From NCBI GenBank assembly GCA_041399155.1, contig JAWKTI010000001.1, positions 1,178,001 through 1,242,000 of the forward strand: a stretch of 64,000 bases of DNA. The letters run 5' to 3'. Both the position numbers and the translations under genes were made by a program. Positions 9,279 through 18,088 of this stretch are shown here, one piece after another (within the stretch, counting starts at the first letter, position 1; every line of letters begins with the position of its first letter). The notes under the pieces were generated by a model. The model had not been told where the DNA came from. It worked only from the letters and a program-made list of their open reading frames with translations, and did not search any database. Source of the DNA: Zavarzinella sp. GTDB lineage: Bacteria > Planctomycetota > Planctomycetia > Gemmatales > Gemmataceae.

Positions 9279-10424
9279 TCAGCGATTGGTCTGTTCCTGA
9301 ACAGTGTCAATCGTTTTTCGGTTGCCGATAAAGAAATCCTGCCAATCCTGAAACATGTTGGCAGTACCTTCCAGGTCATATTCACTGCTGATCATCGTGC
9401 CAATTTCTCCCTGGATTGTCCTTGCCCCCACTTCATCTGCGTGGTGGGTTGCCAATTCACTCATGAAGTTCAGTAATTCATACACTTTACAGCCCGCAGG
9501 CAATGTTCGCTGTCGTTTCGCACTCAGCGAATCCATATTGGCCAATCCATACCGATGAACCAGATTACCACTCATTCGGTTGAAGGATTGGATCAACTGA
9601 TAGTTGTCCAGATCACGAATCTGGTTTGGCTCTGACGCAGATTCTGGTTCGTTGTTGCGAAAACGTTTTCCAGTAAACAAACCTCGTAACACTTTATATG
9701 CCCGCTGTACTTCGTTGACGGATGCCCAGGATTTGGTGGCAGACTCAAATCGTTGTCGAAGTGCCGCAAACCCTTCTTGATTGTTGAACCCTTCTAAAGC
9801 TCGGGCAATGGCAAACGTGGCACCATCGCTTTTCTTACCAACATTGATTTCACTGCGAAAAGCAGGTGTGTAGGCAATCGCACCGTTGGAACAGATCATT
9901 CGCAGCAACGAAAGATAAATGCTTGGCCGCCCATAACCATCAATGGGCGTATCAATCACAAACTTTGAACGAAAATCATCGCCCGCAATTGCAAATGGTG
10001 CTCCATACCTGGGTGTGTGCGTGCTGCGGATCACACCATTCGAATAAGTCACCTCATCATGAGGATATTTCTGCAGCAGGTGTTGCATATCATCGTGCTG
10101 AATAGCGGGCGACTTGGGGTTACGCACCGCCAGCAGGGTGGGTAGTTGTTTTTTCTCCTGTCTTTCCAGGCAATAACTGATCGTATCGTTCCCGGATCGT
10201 TCACTGATCCGTTGAAACACTTCGTCATAATTGAAATAACGGAAGATGTTGTGGGTAAAGCCAAAACGGATCTGCAGACTGTTCCAGAATCGTTTACTGT
10301 CTTTTACTGGTTCATCGTGCAGAGTGACATCGATTTTCCCAGTATTTCTGCCATCTTCTACTCGTGGCGTGACACGAATGTCTTTTAATTGTGCAGTACC
10401 GTACTCAAAATTCACATTTTTCAT
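9279..10424 (-). CDS. DUF932-like protein
   Basis: 381-residue soluble protein without signal peptide or membrane segment. The central region (DGYGRPSIYLSLLRMICSNG) resembles DUF932, a family of phage- and plasmid-associated proteins of unknown function; the match is by memory of the motif and not by search. The gene is 23 bases downstream of a helicase gene and has a good AAGGAG site, so the two are co-transcribed. It converges on the DUF1501 gene with only three bases between stops. A role in DNA metabolism or defence is suggested by the partner, not by any catalytic motif. Confidence 0.6.
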   Translation of the reverse strand: MKNVNFEYGTAQLKDIRVTPRVEDGRNTGKIDVTLHDEPVKDSKRFWNSLQIRFGFTHNIFRYFNYDEVFQRISERSGNDTISYCLERQEKKQLPTLLAVRNPKSPAIQHDDMQHLLQKYPHDEVTYSNGVIRSTHTPRYGAPFAIAGDDFRSKFVIDTPIDGYGRPSIYLSLLRMICSNGAIAYTPAFRSEINVGKKSDGATFAIARALEGFNNQEGFAALRQRFESATKSWASVNEVQRAYKVLRGLFTGKRFRNNEPESASEPNQIRDLDNYQLIQSFNRMSGNLVHRYGLANMDSLSAKRQRTLPAGCKVYELLNFMSELATHHADEVGARTIQGEIGTMISSEYDLEGTANMFQDWQDFFIGNRKTIDTVQEQTNR

Positions 10425-10447
10425 TTCACCATCTCCTTTAATTGTGT

Positions 10448-11572
10448 TTACAGCGATTCCTGTTGCATATCAGCGGATTCCGACCAGAATTGTGGTCGTG
10501 TCGATCTCTTTTTGTTCAGATATTCAGGTAGTGTAATTTCTGTTTGTGCCAAAGCATGCATCATCTGCAACCCCACTTGTTGAATGTGGGGGTTCACATC
10601 GAGTGTGCGCCAACCCTCTTCGTGCCAGATATATTGCAATTCTGCCGATGCAGTGCGAACAATCGGCCAACGTGTCTTTTTGCATTGCACCACTTGCTTT
10701 AACGGCACCTGGGGGTGTTTGCGAAAAACACGCCCCGCCATCTGAATGGTGGTTCCCTTTCCGGACGGTCGACAGAATACTGTCTGCAGGGTGGGGCAAT
10801 CAAATCCTTCTGCCAATACCATGCAATTCAACAGTACATCGGTTTTGCCTGCTTCAAAGGCATCCAGTTGTTCTTCACGGTTGCTGGAGCCAGTAACGAC
10901 ATCGCAGTTAATCCCCGCCTGCTGCAACAACCGCTGGGCAGAATAACATTGTTCAATCTGATGAAAGAAGGCGACCGATTTTCCCCACCGTGCTGGGTCG
11001 GATGAATACAACTGGGCCAGCGATTTCGGCGTATATTCCGGAATGGTGTAGTGGTGGTAAGTGCTGAGATAGCCATCCTGCATCAACTGCTGAATGCCAG
11101 CATCACGGATAACGGTATCGAAACAGAGCTTTACTTTGTCTGCACGGTAGGGTGTTGCAGATAAGCCAAGGATATATTTTGGTTGAATGCGACTATGCAA
11201 ATGGGCCATACTGTTCGCAGCATCGTGCTGGGCTTCATCCACAATCAGCAAATCGAGATTGCAAGGTGGATCCTTTTCAAACATCGATATCCAATGTGCT
11301 TCCAATGGGATCTGATGTTCTCGCACAGTTGCTGCTGCCTGAGCCAGCAGATTTCGACGCATCGCCACCCAGCCGACTTTAATGCCAAGTTGCTGTTGCA
11401 TACTGGCAGCAACCAGCAAACCCATCACCGTTTTCCCACTACCCGTGGGGCTTTCGATCAGAATAGAACGCAATCCTTTCTGATAGTGTTCCACCGCCTG
11501 GCGAATGATTCGTTGCTGGTATCGGCGTGGTTCCACCGACATTTGTTGAAAAAAGGCTTCCAGATAGTCCAT
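10448..11572 (-). CDS. compact superfamily 2 DEAD/DEAH helicase
   Basis: 374-residue SF2 helicase related to RadD / type III restriction helicase subunits. Motifs: Walker A SPTGSGKT (41-48), motif II DEAQH (112-116), motif III SAT (138-140), and motif VI QMAGRVFR (277-284). Only the two RecA lobes and a short C-terminal tail of about 90 residues are present; E. coli RadD is much longer. The ATG at 11572 is chosen because AGGGGGAAAG precedes it; the longer in-frame extension to 11641 is not homologous-looking. It is the first gene of an operon with the DUF932-like gene. Confidence 0.85.
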   Translation of the reverse strand: MDYLEAFFQQMSVEPRRYQQRIIRQAVEHYQKGLRSILIESPTGSGKTVMGLLVAASMQQQLGIKVGWVAMRRNLLAQAAATVREHQIPLEAHWISMFEKDPPCNLDLLIVDEAQHDAANSMAHLHSRIQPKYILGLSATPYRADKVKLCFDTVIRDAGIQQLMQDGYLSTYHHYTIPEYTPKSLAQLYSSDPARWGKSVAFFHQIEQCYSAQRLLQQAGINCDVVTGSSNREEQLDAFEAGKTDVLLNCMVLAEGFDCPTLQTVFCRPSGKGTTIQMAGRVFRKHPQVPLKQVVQCKKTRWPIVRTASAELQYIWHEEGWRTLDVNPHIQQVGLQMMHALAQTEITLPEYLNKKRSTRPQFWSESADMQQESL

Positions 11573-11962
11573 TATTTCTTTCCCCCTGCGAACGCGTGTC
11601 AGTATGTGCCACAGACAACGCAGCCACAATGTTGGTAGCAAAAAAAATTAAAAATCTTGTTGCTTCACTCAGACACGATTACCATGGTAGTGAACACAAG
11701 TAACTCCTTTAAAGACACCGGTTTTCATAAAAAAGTTTCAAGAAAAGTGTAATAATGTACATAAATTTGATAAAATGAGGATATTTTCATTTGTTGGTTG
11801 ATCAACGATCCGCTATTTTCAGCTTTTTTCCACCAAATTGTTCAAATTGTGTGATTCCCAGGTAACAGTTGGTGTTCAAAGTAAATCAGTGGCTGGTAAG
11901 TATTCCCAAGCGGTGAAGTTTCTTACAATATTCAAAAAGAAAGGTCTGGATACCACTGAAGC
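11573..11962. promoter_or_regulatory. 390-base divergent intergenic region with palindromes
   Basis: AT-rich region between the divergent helicase and pabA genes, with no convincing ORF. It holds the 10-base palindrome TACCATGGTA (11680-11689) inside a wider inverted repeat TTCACT (11664-11669) / AGTGAA (11689-11694), a second 10-base palindrome GTTGATCAAC (11797-11806), and the 13-mer CTTTTTTCCACCA (11823-11835), which recurs exactly at 36140-36152. These are candidate operator sites; no promoter was assigned with certainty. Confidence 0.35.
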
Positions 11963-12546
11963 ATGATCCTGCTGATCGATAATTACGACTCTTTTACGTA
12001 TAACCTTGTACAACGTTTTGGCGAAATTGACCCTAATCTCCCCATGCATGTGGTGCGGAACGATCACATTACGATTGCTGAAATTGAAAAAATGCGGCCC
12101 ACGCACATCATTATTTCCCCTGGACCATGTACGCCCAACGAGGCAGGTATTTCCAATGAAGTGCTGCTTCGTTTTGCTGAAAGCACACCAATTTTTGGCG
12201 TTTGTCTGGGGCACCAGTGTATCGGGCACAGTTTTGGTGGGGAAGTGATCCGCAATTCCCGCATCATGCACGGTAAAGTATCCCCCATTTATCATGATGG
12301 ACTTGGGGTATTTCAGGGGCTTTCGAACCCTTTTCAAGCAACCCGCTACCACAGTCTGGTGATCCGAAAGGAGACTTTTCAGAATCCCGATTTTGAAATC
12401 TCTGCCTGGACGAAAGAAGGTGAAATTATGGGGTGCGGCACAAGCACTGGCCGCTGCATGGTGTTCAGTTTCACCCGGAAAGTTTTTTAACAATTGAAGG
12501 GCCACAGATACTGGCAAATTTTCTGGCGTTAAGCGACTGGAAGTAA
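11963..12546 (+). CDS. pabA: aminodeoxychorismate/anthranilate synthase glutaminase subunit, frameshifted
   Basis: Class I glutamine amidotransferase that supplies ammonia for 4-amino-4-deoxychorismate (folate) or anthranilate (tryptophan). The start MILLIDNYDSFTYNL, the oxyanion motif SPGPCTPNEAG and the nucleophile motif FGVCLGHQ are intact. As read, the frame ends at 12490, but after a GGGG run at 12430-12433 the homologous sequence continues in another frame as VRHKHWPLHGVQFHPESF and ends at 12546. One extra G restores a 194-residue protein. The catalytic His and Glu of HPE lie beyond the break, so the literal product would be inactive. Whether it is pabA or trpG cannot be told; no partner gene is in the window. 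Confidence 0.85.
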
Positions 12547-12567
12547 TCGAATCTATTCTACCATTTT

Positions 12568-12591
12568 CTCAGAAAGTTTTCACTTTTTGAG
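12568..12591. terminator. stem-loop at convergent gene ends
   Basis: CTCAGAAAG (12568-12576) and CTTTTTGAG (12583-12591) form a nine-pair stem with one G-T pair and a six-base loop. It sits between the end of pabA and the stop of the convergent secreted-protein gene, which it overlaps. A bidirectional terminator is likely by position, although no long T-tract follows. Confidence 0.4.
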
Positions 12592-14310
12592 TGGTGTTTC
12601 TGGCAACTTCATCAATTGTTGCACGTATGGTAGCAACGTCGGGTGAAAGCGGCAGATGATCTGAAATTGTCCGGGCGTTTCCCGCACCGCAAGTCCAAGA
12701 TACCCCTGTGGAGTGGGCAATTTCGCATTACTGACCCACTTTTGCACTGCGGCAGATTCGAATGTCGCCAGAATCTGAGAATCCGATGGCAGTTTACCAG
12801 CAATCAGCTGAAACATTGGATCGTTGGCAAGAGTAGCTTTCCCAAGATCCAATTGCTGCACCCATTTTGCAGCGGTAGCAACATCCGGAGCCACCACCAG
12901 GACCAGTTTTTTGCCTTCCACTCTGTAGTACAACTCCATAAACTCTTTGCCGGCAAGCGCTTGCAACAACTCCTGTTTCCTAGACGTGGGATCTGTTGCT
13001 TCCTCAGCAGTGACCATGGCATCCAGATTCAATGGCAACGTCCAGTGGGTAAAGTCTTTCTCTGCAAGCGGCACTTTTTTCTCAGCTTTGGTTGCTGGCC
13101 CCTTCAAGCGATACCCGGAAATCCAGGTATTGCTGTCCGTTGCAGAGAACAAATGCTCCAAAATACCCAACGCATCATTTGCATCAGAGAACTGATACAC
13201 CTTGATTGAGTGGGGGTTAAGTAAATTGCCCGCATTTACCGCTGGTGCTATCTGCGCTTGATTCAATTTGGAAAAAAGCTTTCGAAACACCTCATTCGTT
13301 TGGTCATTTGAACTTCGCATCTGTAACGCACCTAACGAGGCACTGGCAGATTCATAACCGATTGTGCGATAGGATGTTACACTGTTCAATTCAAACAGTT
13401 TTGGCTGGCTTTCCAACAATTGAAGAACTTCACGCGGGCCATGAGCAATTGTTTTTGGTGCGGGCGAATTCGCTGGCAGATTCCCAGTGATGCTGAGTTG
13501 CAAGGCATCTTTTTCGAATTTAATGCTGGCCACCAACGCTGAGCAGGTGTTGGACAATCGGATTGCCTCACCAAACAACGTGCGGGAAAGTTCCAGTTGA
13601 CCGGAAGATACCCCACGGATCTGTAGATCCTTCAGTCCACCAGCTAATAACGTGGCCACAGCATCCCGGATTGGCTTGATTTCCGCCTGGTAAAGCTGAT
13701 TAATTTGTTTCGTAGCAAAGCATACAGAGATATCATTCTCGATGATCTGCGAATAAATATTGCCCGCAACAATCTCAGGAAGTTGGACCACGGGACGATC
13801 ACGACAGGATTTTGCCGTCTCTGCGTGCGTACTCAGTACCACATAATCAGGTATTTCCACTGCAAACAGTGAAAAAATCTCAAACTGGATTTTATCCAGA
13901 TCATTGTCTTTCCCTGAAAGTTTAAGTTCTTCGCTAGTCAACAGTTCTCGCTTGAGTTTGTCAATCGATGCACAGGGTAAAAAAAGCGTAAACTCCATTT
14001 TTTCCAACGGTTGAAACAGCGAATTGATCGCCAGCACAATTCGACCATCTTTCCGCAACGATTGAATTTTTCTGCCATCCAACATTTCACCAAACAGATC
14101 GTCAACCTCTTTCTCAGTCATCACTTTGGTGGGGACCAGCACCTGTTTTAATTTTTCTTTCACTAGTTCTAATCCATGAACATGGATCAGAATTGTCGTA
14201 TCGGCTGGAATGCGAACCAGGGCAGAATCCGGATTTTTTGGCAGTTCCTGGCTATTGATCGGCAGTGTAAAAAGGATTGATGCGACTAACGTGCGAATAT
14301 ACATTCTCAT
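12580..14310 (-). CDS. secreted protein of unknown function
   Basis: 576 residues with an N-terminal signal peptide (hydrophobic VASILFTLPINS, cleaved near residue 21) and no other membrane segment. The mature part has two loosely similar halves containing phrases such as IPADTTILIHVHG and AMVTAEEA, with many short beta-strand-like stretches, reminiscent of large planctomycete exported proteins of unknown role. No catalytic motif was recognised. Its start overlaps the stop of the metallophosphoesterase gene by four bases (ATGA), so translation is coupled and the protein may work with that membrane enzyme. Confidence 0.8.
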   Translation of the reverse strand: MRMYIRTLVASILFTLPINSQELPKNPDSALVRIPADTTILIHVHGLELVKEKLKQVLVPTKVMTEKEVDDLFGEMLDGRKIQSLRKDGRIVLAINSLFQPLEKMEFTLFLPCASIDKLKRELLTSEELKLSGKDNDLDKIQFEIFSLFAVEIPDYVVLSTHAETAKSCRDRPVVQLPEIVAGNIYSQIIENDISVCFATKQINQLYQAEIKPIRDAVATLLAGGLKDLQIRGVSSGQLELSRTLFGEAIRLSNTCSALVASIKFEKDALQLSITGNLPANSPAPKTIAHGPREVLQLLESQPKLFELNSVTSYRTIGYESASASLGALQMRSSNDQTNEVFRKLFSKLNQAQIAPAVNAGNLLNPHSIKVYQFSDANDALGILEHLFSATDSNTWISGYRLKGPATKAEKKVPLAEKDFTHWTLPLNLDAMVTAEEATDPTSRKQELLQALAGKEFMELYYRVEGKKLVLVVAPDVATAAKWVQQLDLGKATLANDPMFQLIAGKLPSDSQILATFESAAVQKWVSNAKLPTPQGYLGLAVRETPGQFQIICRFHPTLLPYVQQLMKLPETPLKK

Positions 14311-15494
14311 AATTCATTCACCTTTTGCTGGCCCCGCAGCACGATGCGACTGACCTGTGGGAGACAGCGAAATCGCAGTGGTTCTTTACCAGCTAAGCCA
14401 CGGTTGACATGGAGTGCCGTGTTTTCTCGACGAAAAGTTCCCATATCGAATTTGCGACTATATTTGCTGGGCACAAAAATCGAACCAATGATTGGAAGGC
14501 GAATTTGCCCACCATGGTTGTGACCAGACAGCATTAAATCAACATGGTGACGCACTGCCCAGTTCAAATGATCGGGTGTGTGGCTGATCAGAAGGCGAAA
14601 ATCTGCCGATTTTTTTTCTCCCATGTCAGGTGCTGCAAACCAAGGCCCGGAATGTCCAATAACTTCCAGTCGTGATCCCGCAATTTCAATTTTGGTGGGG
14701 AGTGTTTCCAGATATTGAATTCCAAGGCGGGATAATTCTTGTCCCACTGCATGGTGATCATTCCACCAATCATGATTACCTGGAATTGCAAAAGCAGCAA
14801 TTTTCCACTGTAGCTGACCAAGCAGTTTCGGAATCCATGGCAGGTATTGATCATCGTCGATGATATCGCCGCTGATTATCAGCAAATCAGGCACCCCACG
14901 GTGCTGGCACTCTGCAAATACCTTTTCGTAAAATACTTCACCCGGGGTGCCATAAAAATGAAGATCGCTGATATGGAGAATCGATAATCCCTCCCACGCG
15001 GGTGGTAGGTTTGGGCAATTGATTGCCAGATCGGTATATTCTACTTGGAAAATATTATTAAATCGCAATTTTGCCAACCAAGAATGCTTTCCATTCCCTG
15101 CCAGCACGTCACGTGGGGTGAGAACTTCAATATCCACTACTGTATTTTGAAGTAGTTCCACATTTTCAGGCAATCGTTGCAATAATCTGAAGATCGTTAT
15201 CCAGGGAAATACAACCCCACCAATGCCAATGCAGACCCACCAATAAAGTAACAGAAATGAAAGGAAATTTACCTGAAAAATGAACGATTTCTCATTATCC
15301 GGCAGCAATTGTGGCACAACTCCCTGCCACCAGCCGATGATCGGAAGCGCAAGAATCCAAAATCCCATTGCCATGCGGAATAACTTCAACAACTTCCGGT
15401 GGTAAGGGAAGGAGTAGATGTAATTGACAAACCGCATGACCAGGCAAAAGTGGCCAATGCATCCCACCAGAAACAGACCTGTTGACAACATCAA
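14307..15494 (-). CDS. membrane-anchored metallophosphoesterase
   Basis: 395-residue protein with about four hydrophobic segments in the first 105 residues and a calcineurin-like phosphoesterase domain from about 170. The full set of metal ligands is visible: D177-x-H179, D210 (SGDIIDD), N240-H241 (GNHDWW), H305 and H325-x-H327 (GHNHGG). The layout resembles YaeI/YkuE-type enzymes, which act on phospholipid-like or nucleotide substrates; the substrate here is unknown. Both ends overlap neighbours by four bases, placing it in the middle of a coupled three-gene operon. Confidence 0.9.
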   Translation of the reverse strand: MMLSTGLFLVGCIGHFCLVMRFVNYIYSFPYHRKLLKLFRMAMGFWILALPIIGWWQGVVPQLLPDNEKSFIFQVNFLSFLLLYWWVCIGIGGVVFPWITIFRLLQRLPENVELLQNTVVDIEVLTPRDVLAGNGKHSWLAKLRFNNIFQVEYTDLAINCPNLPPAWEGLSILHISDLHFYGTPGEVFYEKVFAECQHRGVPDLLIISGDIIDDDQYLPWIPKLLGQLQWKIAAFAIPGNHDWWNDHHAVGQELSRLGIQYLETLPTKIEIAGSRLEVIGHSGPWFAAPDMGEKKSADFRLLISHTPDHLNWAVRHHVDLMLSGHNHGGQIRLPIIGSIFVPSKYSRKFDMGTFRRENTALHVNRGLAGKEPLRFRCLPQVSRIVLRGQQKVNEL

Positions 15495-17029
15495 GTCGCC
15501 TTGGTTGGATGTGCCAGTGCGGTTGCTGCCAATAACAAACGATCCATCACCTGGTGTTCCAGCAACGGTTTGTTGATCGGCTTGTCCGAATAACCTGTTG
15601 CCCGGATATTGGTCATTGTGTGTTCGGGATCGTAGCGATAGCCCTGCATCAGCACGATTCTGGCATTGGGTAAGCGTTGCAAAATACCCTGAAACAGTGC
15701 CGTCCCACCTGGATTGGCCTGAGTCAACGCCATCATCACCACTTCATAGCGGTAATAATTCATCATTGATAACGCATCAGACACGTTGGAACAGGATTCT
15801 ACCGTGCAGCCTTTCCGCTCCAGCATTGTGTGGGCAGTTCTGCGAAGCTGTTCATCTGGATCAACCACCAGGATGTGCAGATCTTTGATGCGAAAGTCGT
15901 AGGGAGTGCCGTTATTCAACGCAACGGATTCACCGACGGTACGCATGACAGTGCGAATTGTGCGCTGGCGATCCAGCACGTGAAGTAACGATTGCTGGAC
16001 AGCTTCATCACTCATGCCTGGTGTATCCAGCAATCTGCTGACAGTGGACAGGATCTCATTTGCGGGCAAAACCAGCTCTTCACGTACATCCTTGATGGTG
16101 TTGAAGGCAGCACAACCTTCCTGGGCATCCAAAAGATTCAACGTGTGCAACACCTGACCCAGTTGCTTGGCAAATACTTCAGTAAAACGTTGTTCATCTT
16201 TCCCAAAAGCATTGACCTGGGGGCTTTCTACATTAACGGTGCCAATCACCTCATCGTGGTACTTGATGGGAACAGTCAGCGAAGACCGGGCTTCTACAGC
16301 ACCTGCCAGATAGATACCATCGTTCGCTGTGTCAACGCAGATGTACGGCAGGCCTGTTGCAGCCACATAACCAGTTACTCCGTTGCCTTCTTTGCGTGCA
16401 AACAAACGTCGCTGTTGAGCCTCATCGGACATGCCTTCGGCAAGCAGTGGGATCAATTCGCCCGTTTCGGGCTGATAACGGCGAATTTCAATGACGTCAT
16501 ACTCTGGGATATTTTGAACATAGCTTTTCAGATTCTCCCGAATCAGATTCAGCCGAATTTCATTCGTTAGATCTTTCAGAAAAGTGGGTTCAAATGAATC
16601 CAATTGCTGGGCGGCATCATCCAGAGATTCAATTTTACGCTGGCTGTTTGTTCGCTGAGTGGTATCCATCCCACGCAACACGATCGACCTCAGATGATCA
16701 TTTTCAACATTGGGATTCAGAACAATATGAAAATAGCGGTCTTCCTGCCGCACATCAAAAAAAGCAGAGTTTCCGGTTTGAGTCAATTGTAAAATTGAAT
16801 CTGAGGGCCGTTCTTCCGGCAAAATATTCAATGCATCGAACAAACCGATACCAATCGGGTCCAGCCCACACCACCGAACGAATGTGGGGTTCGCCCACCG
16901 AACGATAAAATCTGGGCCGAGCAAGGCCACACCTTCATTCAACGTCGTCAGAATCTCCACCGCAGTTGTGAGATCTAACGAAGGTAAAGGCAGGTTGGTG
17001 TCCTGATTCAATGGTTTCGGCGGTTCCAT
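15491..17029 (-). CDS. PAS-GAF-pseudoreceiver signalling protein
   Basis: 512 residues, cytoplasmic. Domains in order: PAS (about 20-125), GAF (about 150-300), a helical region (about 310-365) and a receiver-like domain (about 383-505). The receiver keeps the acidic pocket D390/D392 and the Lys of a KPL motif (K487), but the phosphoacceptor Asp position reads VVMMALTQ (429-437), so it cannot be phosphorylated in the usual way. No histidine kinase ATPase domain or output domain is present. First gene of a three-gene coupled operon with a phosphoesterase and a secreted protein. Confidence 0.85.
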   Translation of the reverse strand: MEPPKPLNQDTNLPLPSLDLTTAVEILTTLNEGVALLGPDFIVRWANPTFVRWCGLDPIGIGLFDALNILPEERPSDSILQLTQTGNSAFFDVRQEDRYFHIVLNPNVENDHLRSIVLRGMDTTQRTNSQRKIESLDDAAQQLDSFEPTFLKDLTNEIRLNLIRENLKSYVQNIPEYDVIEIRRYQPETGELIPLLAEGMSDEAQQRRLFARKEGNGVTGYVAATGLPYICVDTANDGIYLAGAVEARSSLTVPIKYHDEVIGTVNVESPQVNAFGKDEQRFTEVFAKQLGQVLHTLNLLDAQEGCAAFNTIKDVREELVLPANEILSTVSRLLDTPGMSDEAVQQSLLHVLDRQRTIRTVMRTVGESVALNNGTPYDFRIKDLHILVVDPDEQLRRTAHTMLERKGCTVESCSNVSDALSMMNYYRYEVVMMALTQANPGGTALFQGILQRLPNARIVLMQGYRYDPEHTMTNIRATGYSDKPINKPLLEHQVMDRLLLAATALAHPTKAT

Positions 17030-17101
17030 AACAGGATTATACGCTTTTCAGGCGATTTCAACAAATGAGGATGAACTCGAAAAATGCGGTAAATCTGATT
17101 G

Positions 17102-18052
17102 TCAGGTGGGAGAACTGTTACCAACTGGCCAACGACCGCTGGGCCAGGTGAGATTATGCGCGGGCCGCAATTTTTCTGCTATCTGGACAAATAGATCATG
17201 CTCCAATGGTCGCTCAAGTGCCTGAGTGTTGGAGCGTAATTCCATTGGGTCTGCCACACCCATTAAGGTAGTTGGAATTGCTGGATTTGCGAGGGCAAAT
17301 TGCATTCCCACCTGGGCGATGTCTATCCCTTGCTCAGCCAGCCAGCTTGCTGTACTGCGGCAGACGCGTTGAATTTCATCATTTGCCGGATGCCAGGCAG
17401 GTGGGCCTTTCCGGGTGAGCAACCCCATCGAAAGTGGGCTGCCATTCATTACACCTACCCCCGATTGGTTGGCTTTTGGTAAAAAACTGCTCGTTAACAG
17501 GTCATTTTGCAGCGTATAGTGGCAATAACTGATGACGACGTCCAGTTTACAGCGGCTGATTGCTTCTTCCAGCAGTCCCAGTGGGAAACACGACATGCCA
17601 ATCCAGCGGCATTTCCCTTCTCGCTTTAACTGCAGTAATCCATTGTAAGTTTCGTTGAAAACAGCGTCAAAATCTTCCGCAAACTCGATATAGTGGGCCA
17701 GAAGTACATCGACGTAATCCGTATTTAACCGCTTGAGTGATTTTTCTAATGAATTTCTCATACTTTTAGTAGAAAAATCGAAAACATCACGATCATAACG
17801 CCCAGCTTTCGTACATAACAGTACTTTCTTGCGTAATTCTGGTGTCAGGTGCTGCCCCAGAAACTCTTCCGACTTGCCCAATCCGTAATACGGACTGGTA
17901 TCGATCAGGTTGATCCCCAGATCAATCGCTTCGTGCAGCATTTCTTTGGCAGCGAGCTGATCCACAGGCCCGTATTGAGCCCCCAATGCCGCACCGCCCA
18001 GGCTGAGAATGGAAACCTGTTGTTCTGTATTACCAAATTGACGATATTTCAC
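17102..18052 (-). CDS. aldo/keto reductase
   Basis: 316-residue NAD(P)H-dependent oxidoreductase with a TIM-barrel fold. The catalytic tetrad is complete: D51, Y56 (DTSPYYGLGKSE), K82 (CTKAGRY) and H120 (LLAHYIEF). The N-terminal MKYRQFGNTEQQVSILSLGG is typical of the L-galactose dehydrogenase / L-fucose dehydrogenase-like subgroup. The substrate is probably a sugar or sugar-derived aldehyde, but cannot be fixed. It starts just before the end of the AddB-like gene on the same strand, with about 36 bases between them. Confidence 0.92.
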   Translation of the reverse strand: MKYRQFGNTEQQVSILSLGGAALGAQYGPVDQLAAKEMLHEAIDLGINLIDTSPYYGLGKSEEFLGQHLTPELRKKVLLCTKAGRYDRDVFDFSTKSMRNSLEKSLKRLNTDYVDVLLAHYIEFAEDFDAVFNETYNGLLQLKREGKCRWIGMSCFPLGLLEEAISRCKLDVVISYCHYTLQNDLLTSSFLPKANQSGVGVMNGSPLSMGLLTRKGPPAWHPANDEIQRVCRSTASWLAEQGIDIAQVGMQFALANPAIPTTLMGVADPMELRSNTQALERPLEHDLFVQIAEKLRPAHNLTWPSGRWPVGNSSPT

Positions 18053-18088
18053 ACTGCACCTGTTTTGATAACAAAGTTACAACTTATT

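Noticed and set aside
9279..11572. Prophage or plasmid remnant
   Set aside because: Only one DUF932-like protein hints at it; no integrase, terminase, capsid or transposase gene is nearby and flanking genes are chromosomal.
11642..11962. Possible ncRNA or attachment site between helicase and pabA
   Set aside because: Palindromes are short, no tRNA-like or integrase-related feature is present and no direct repeats flank the region.
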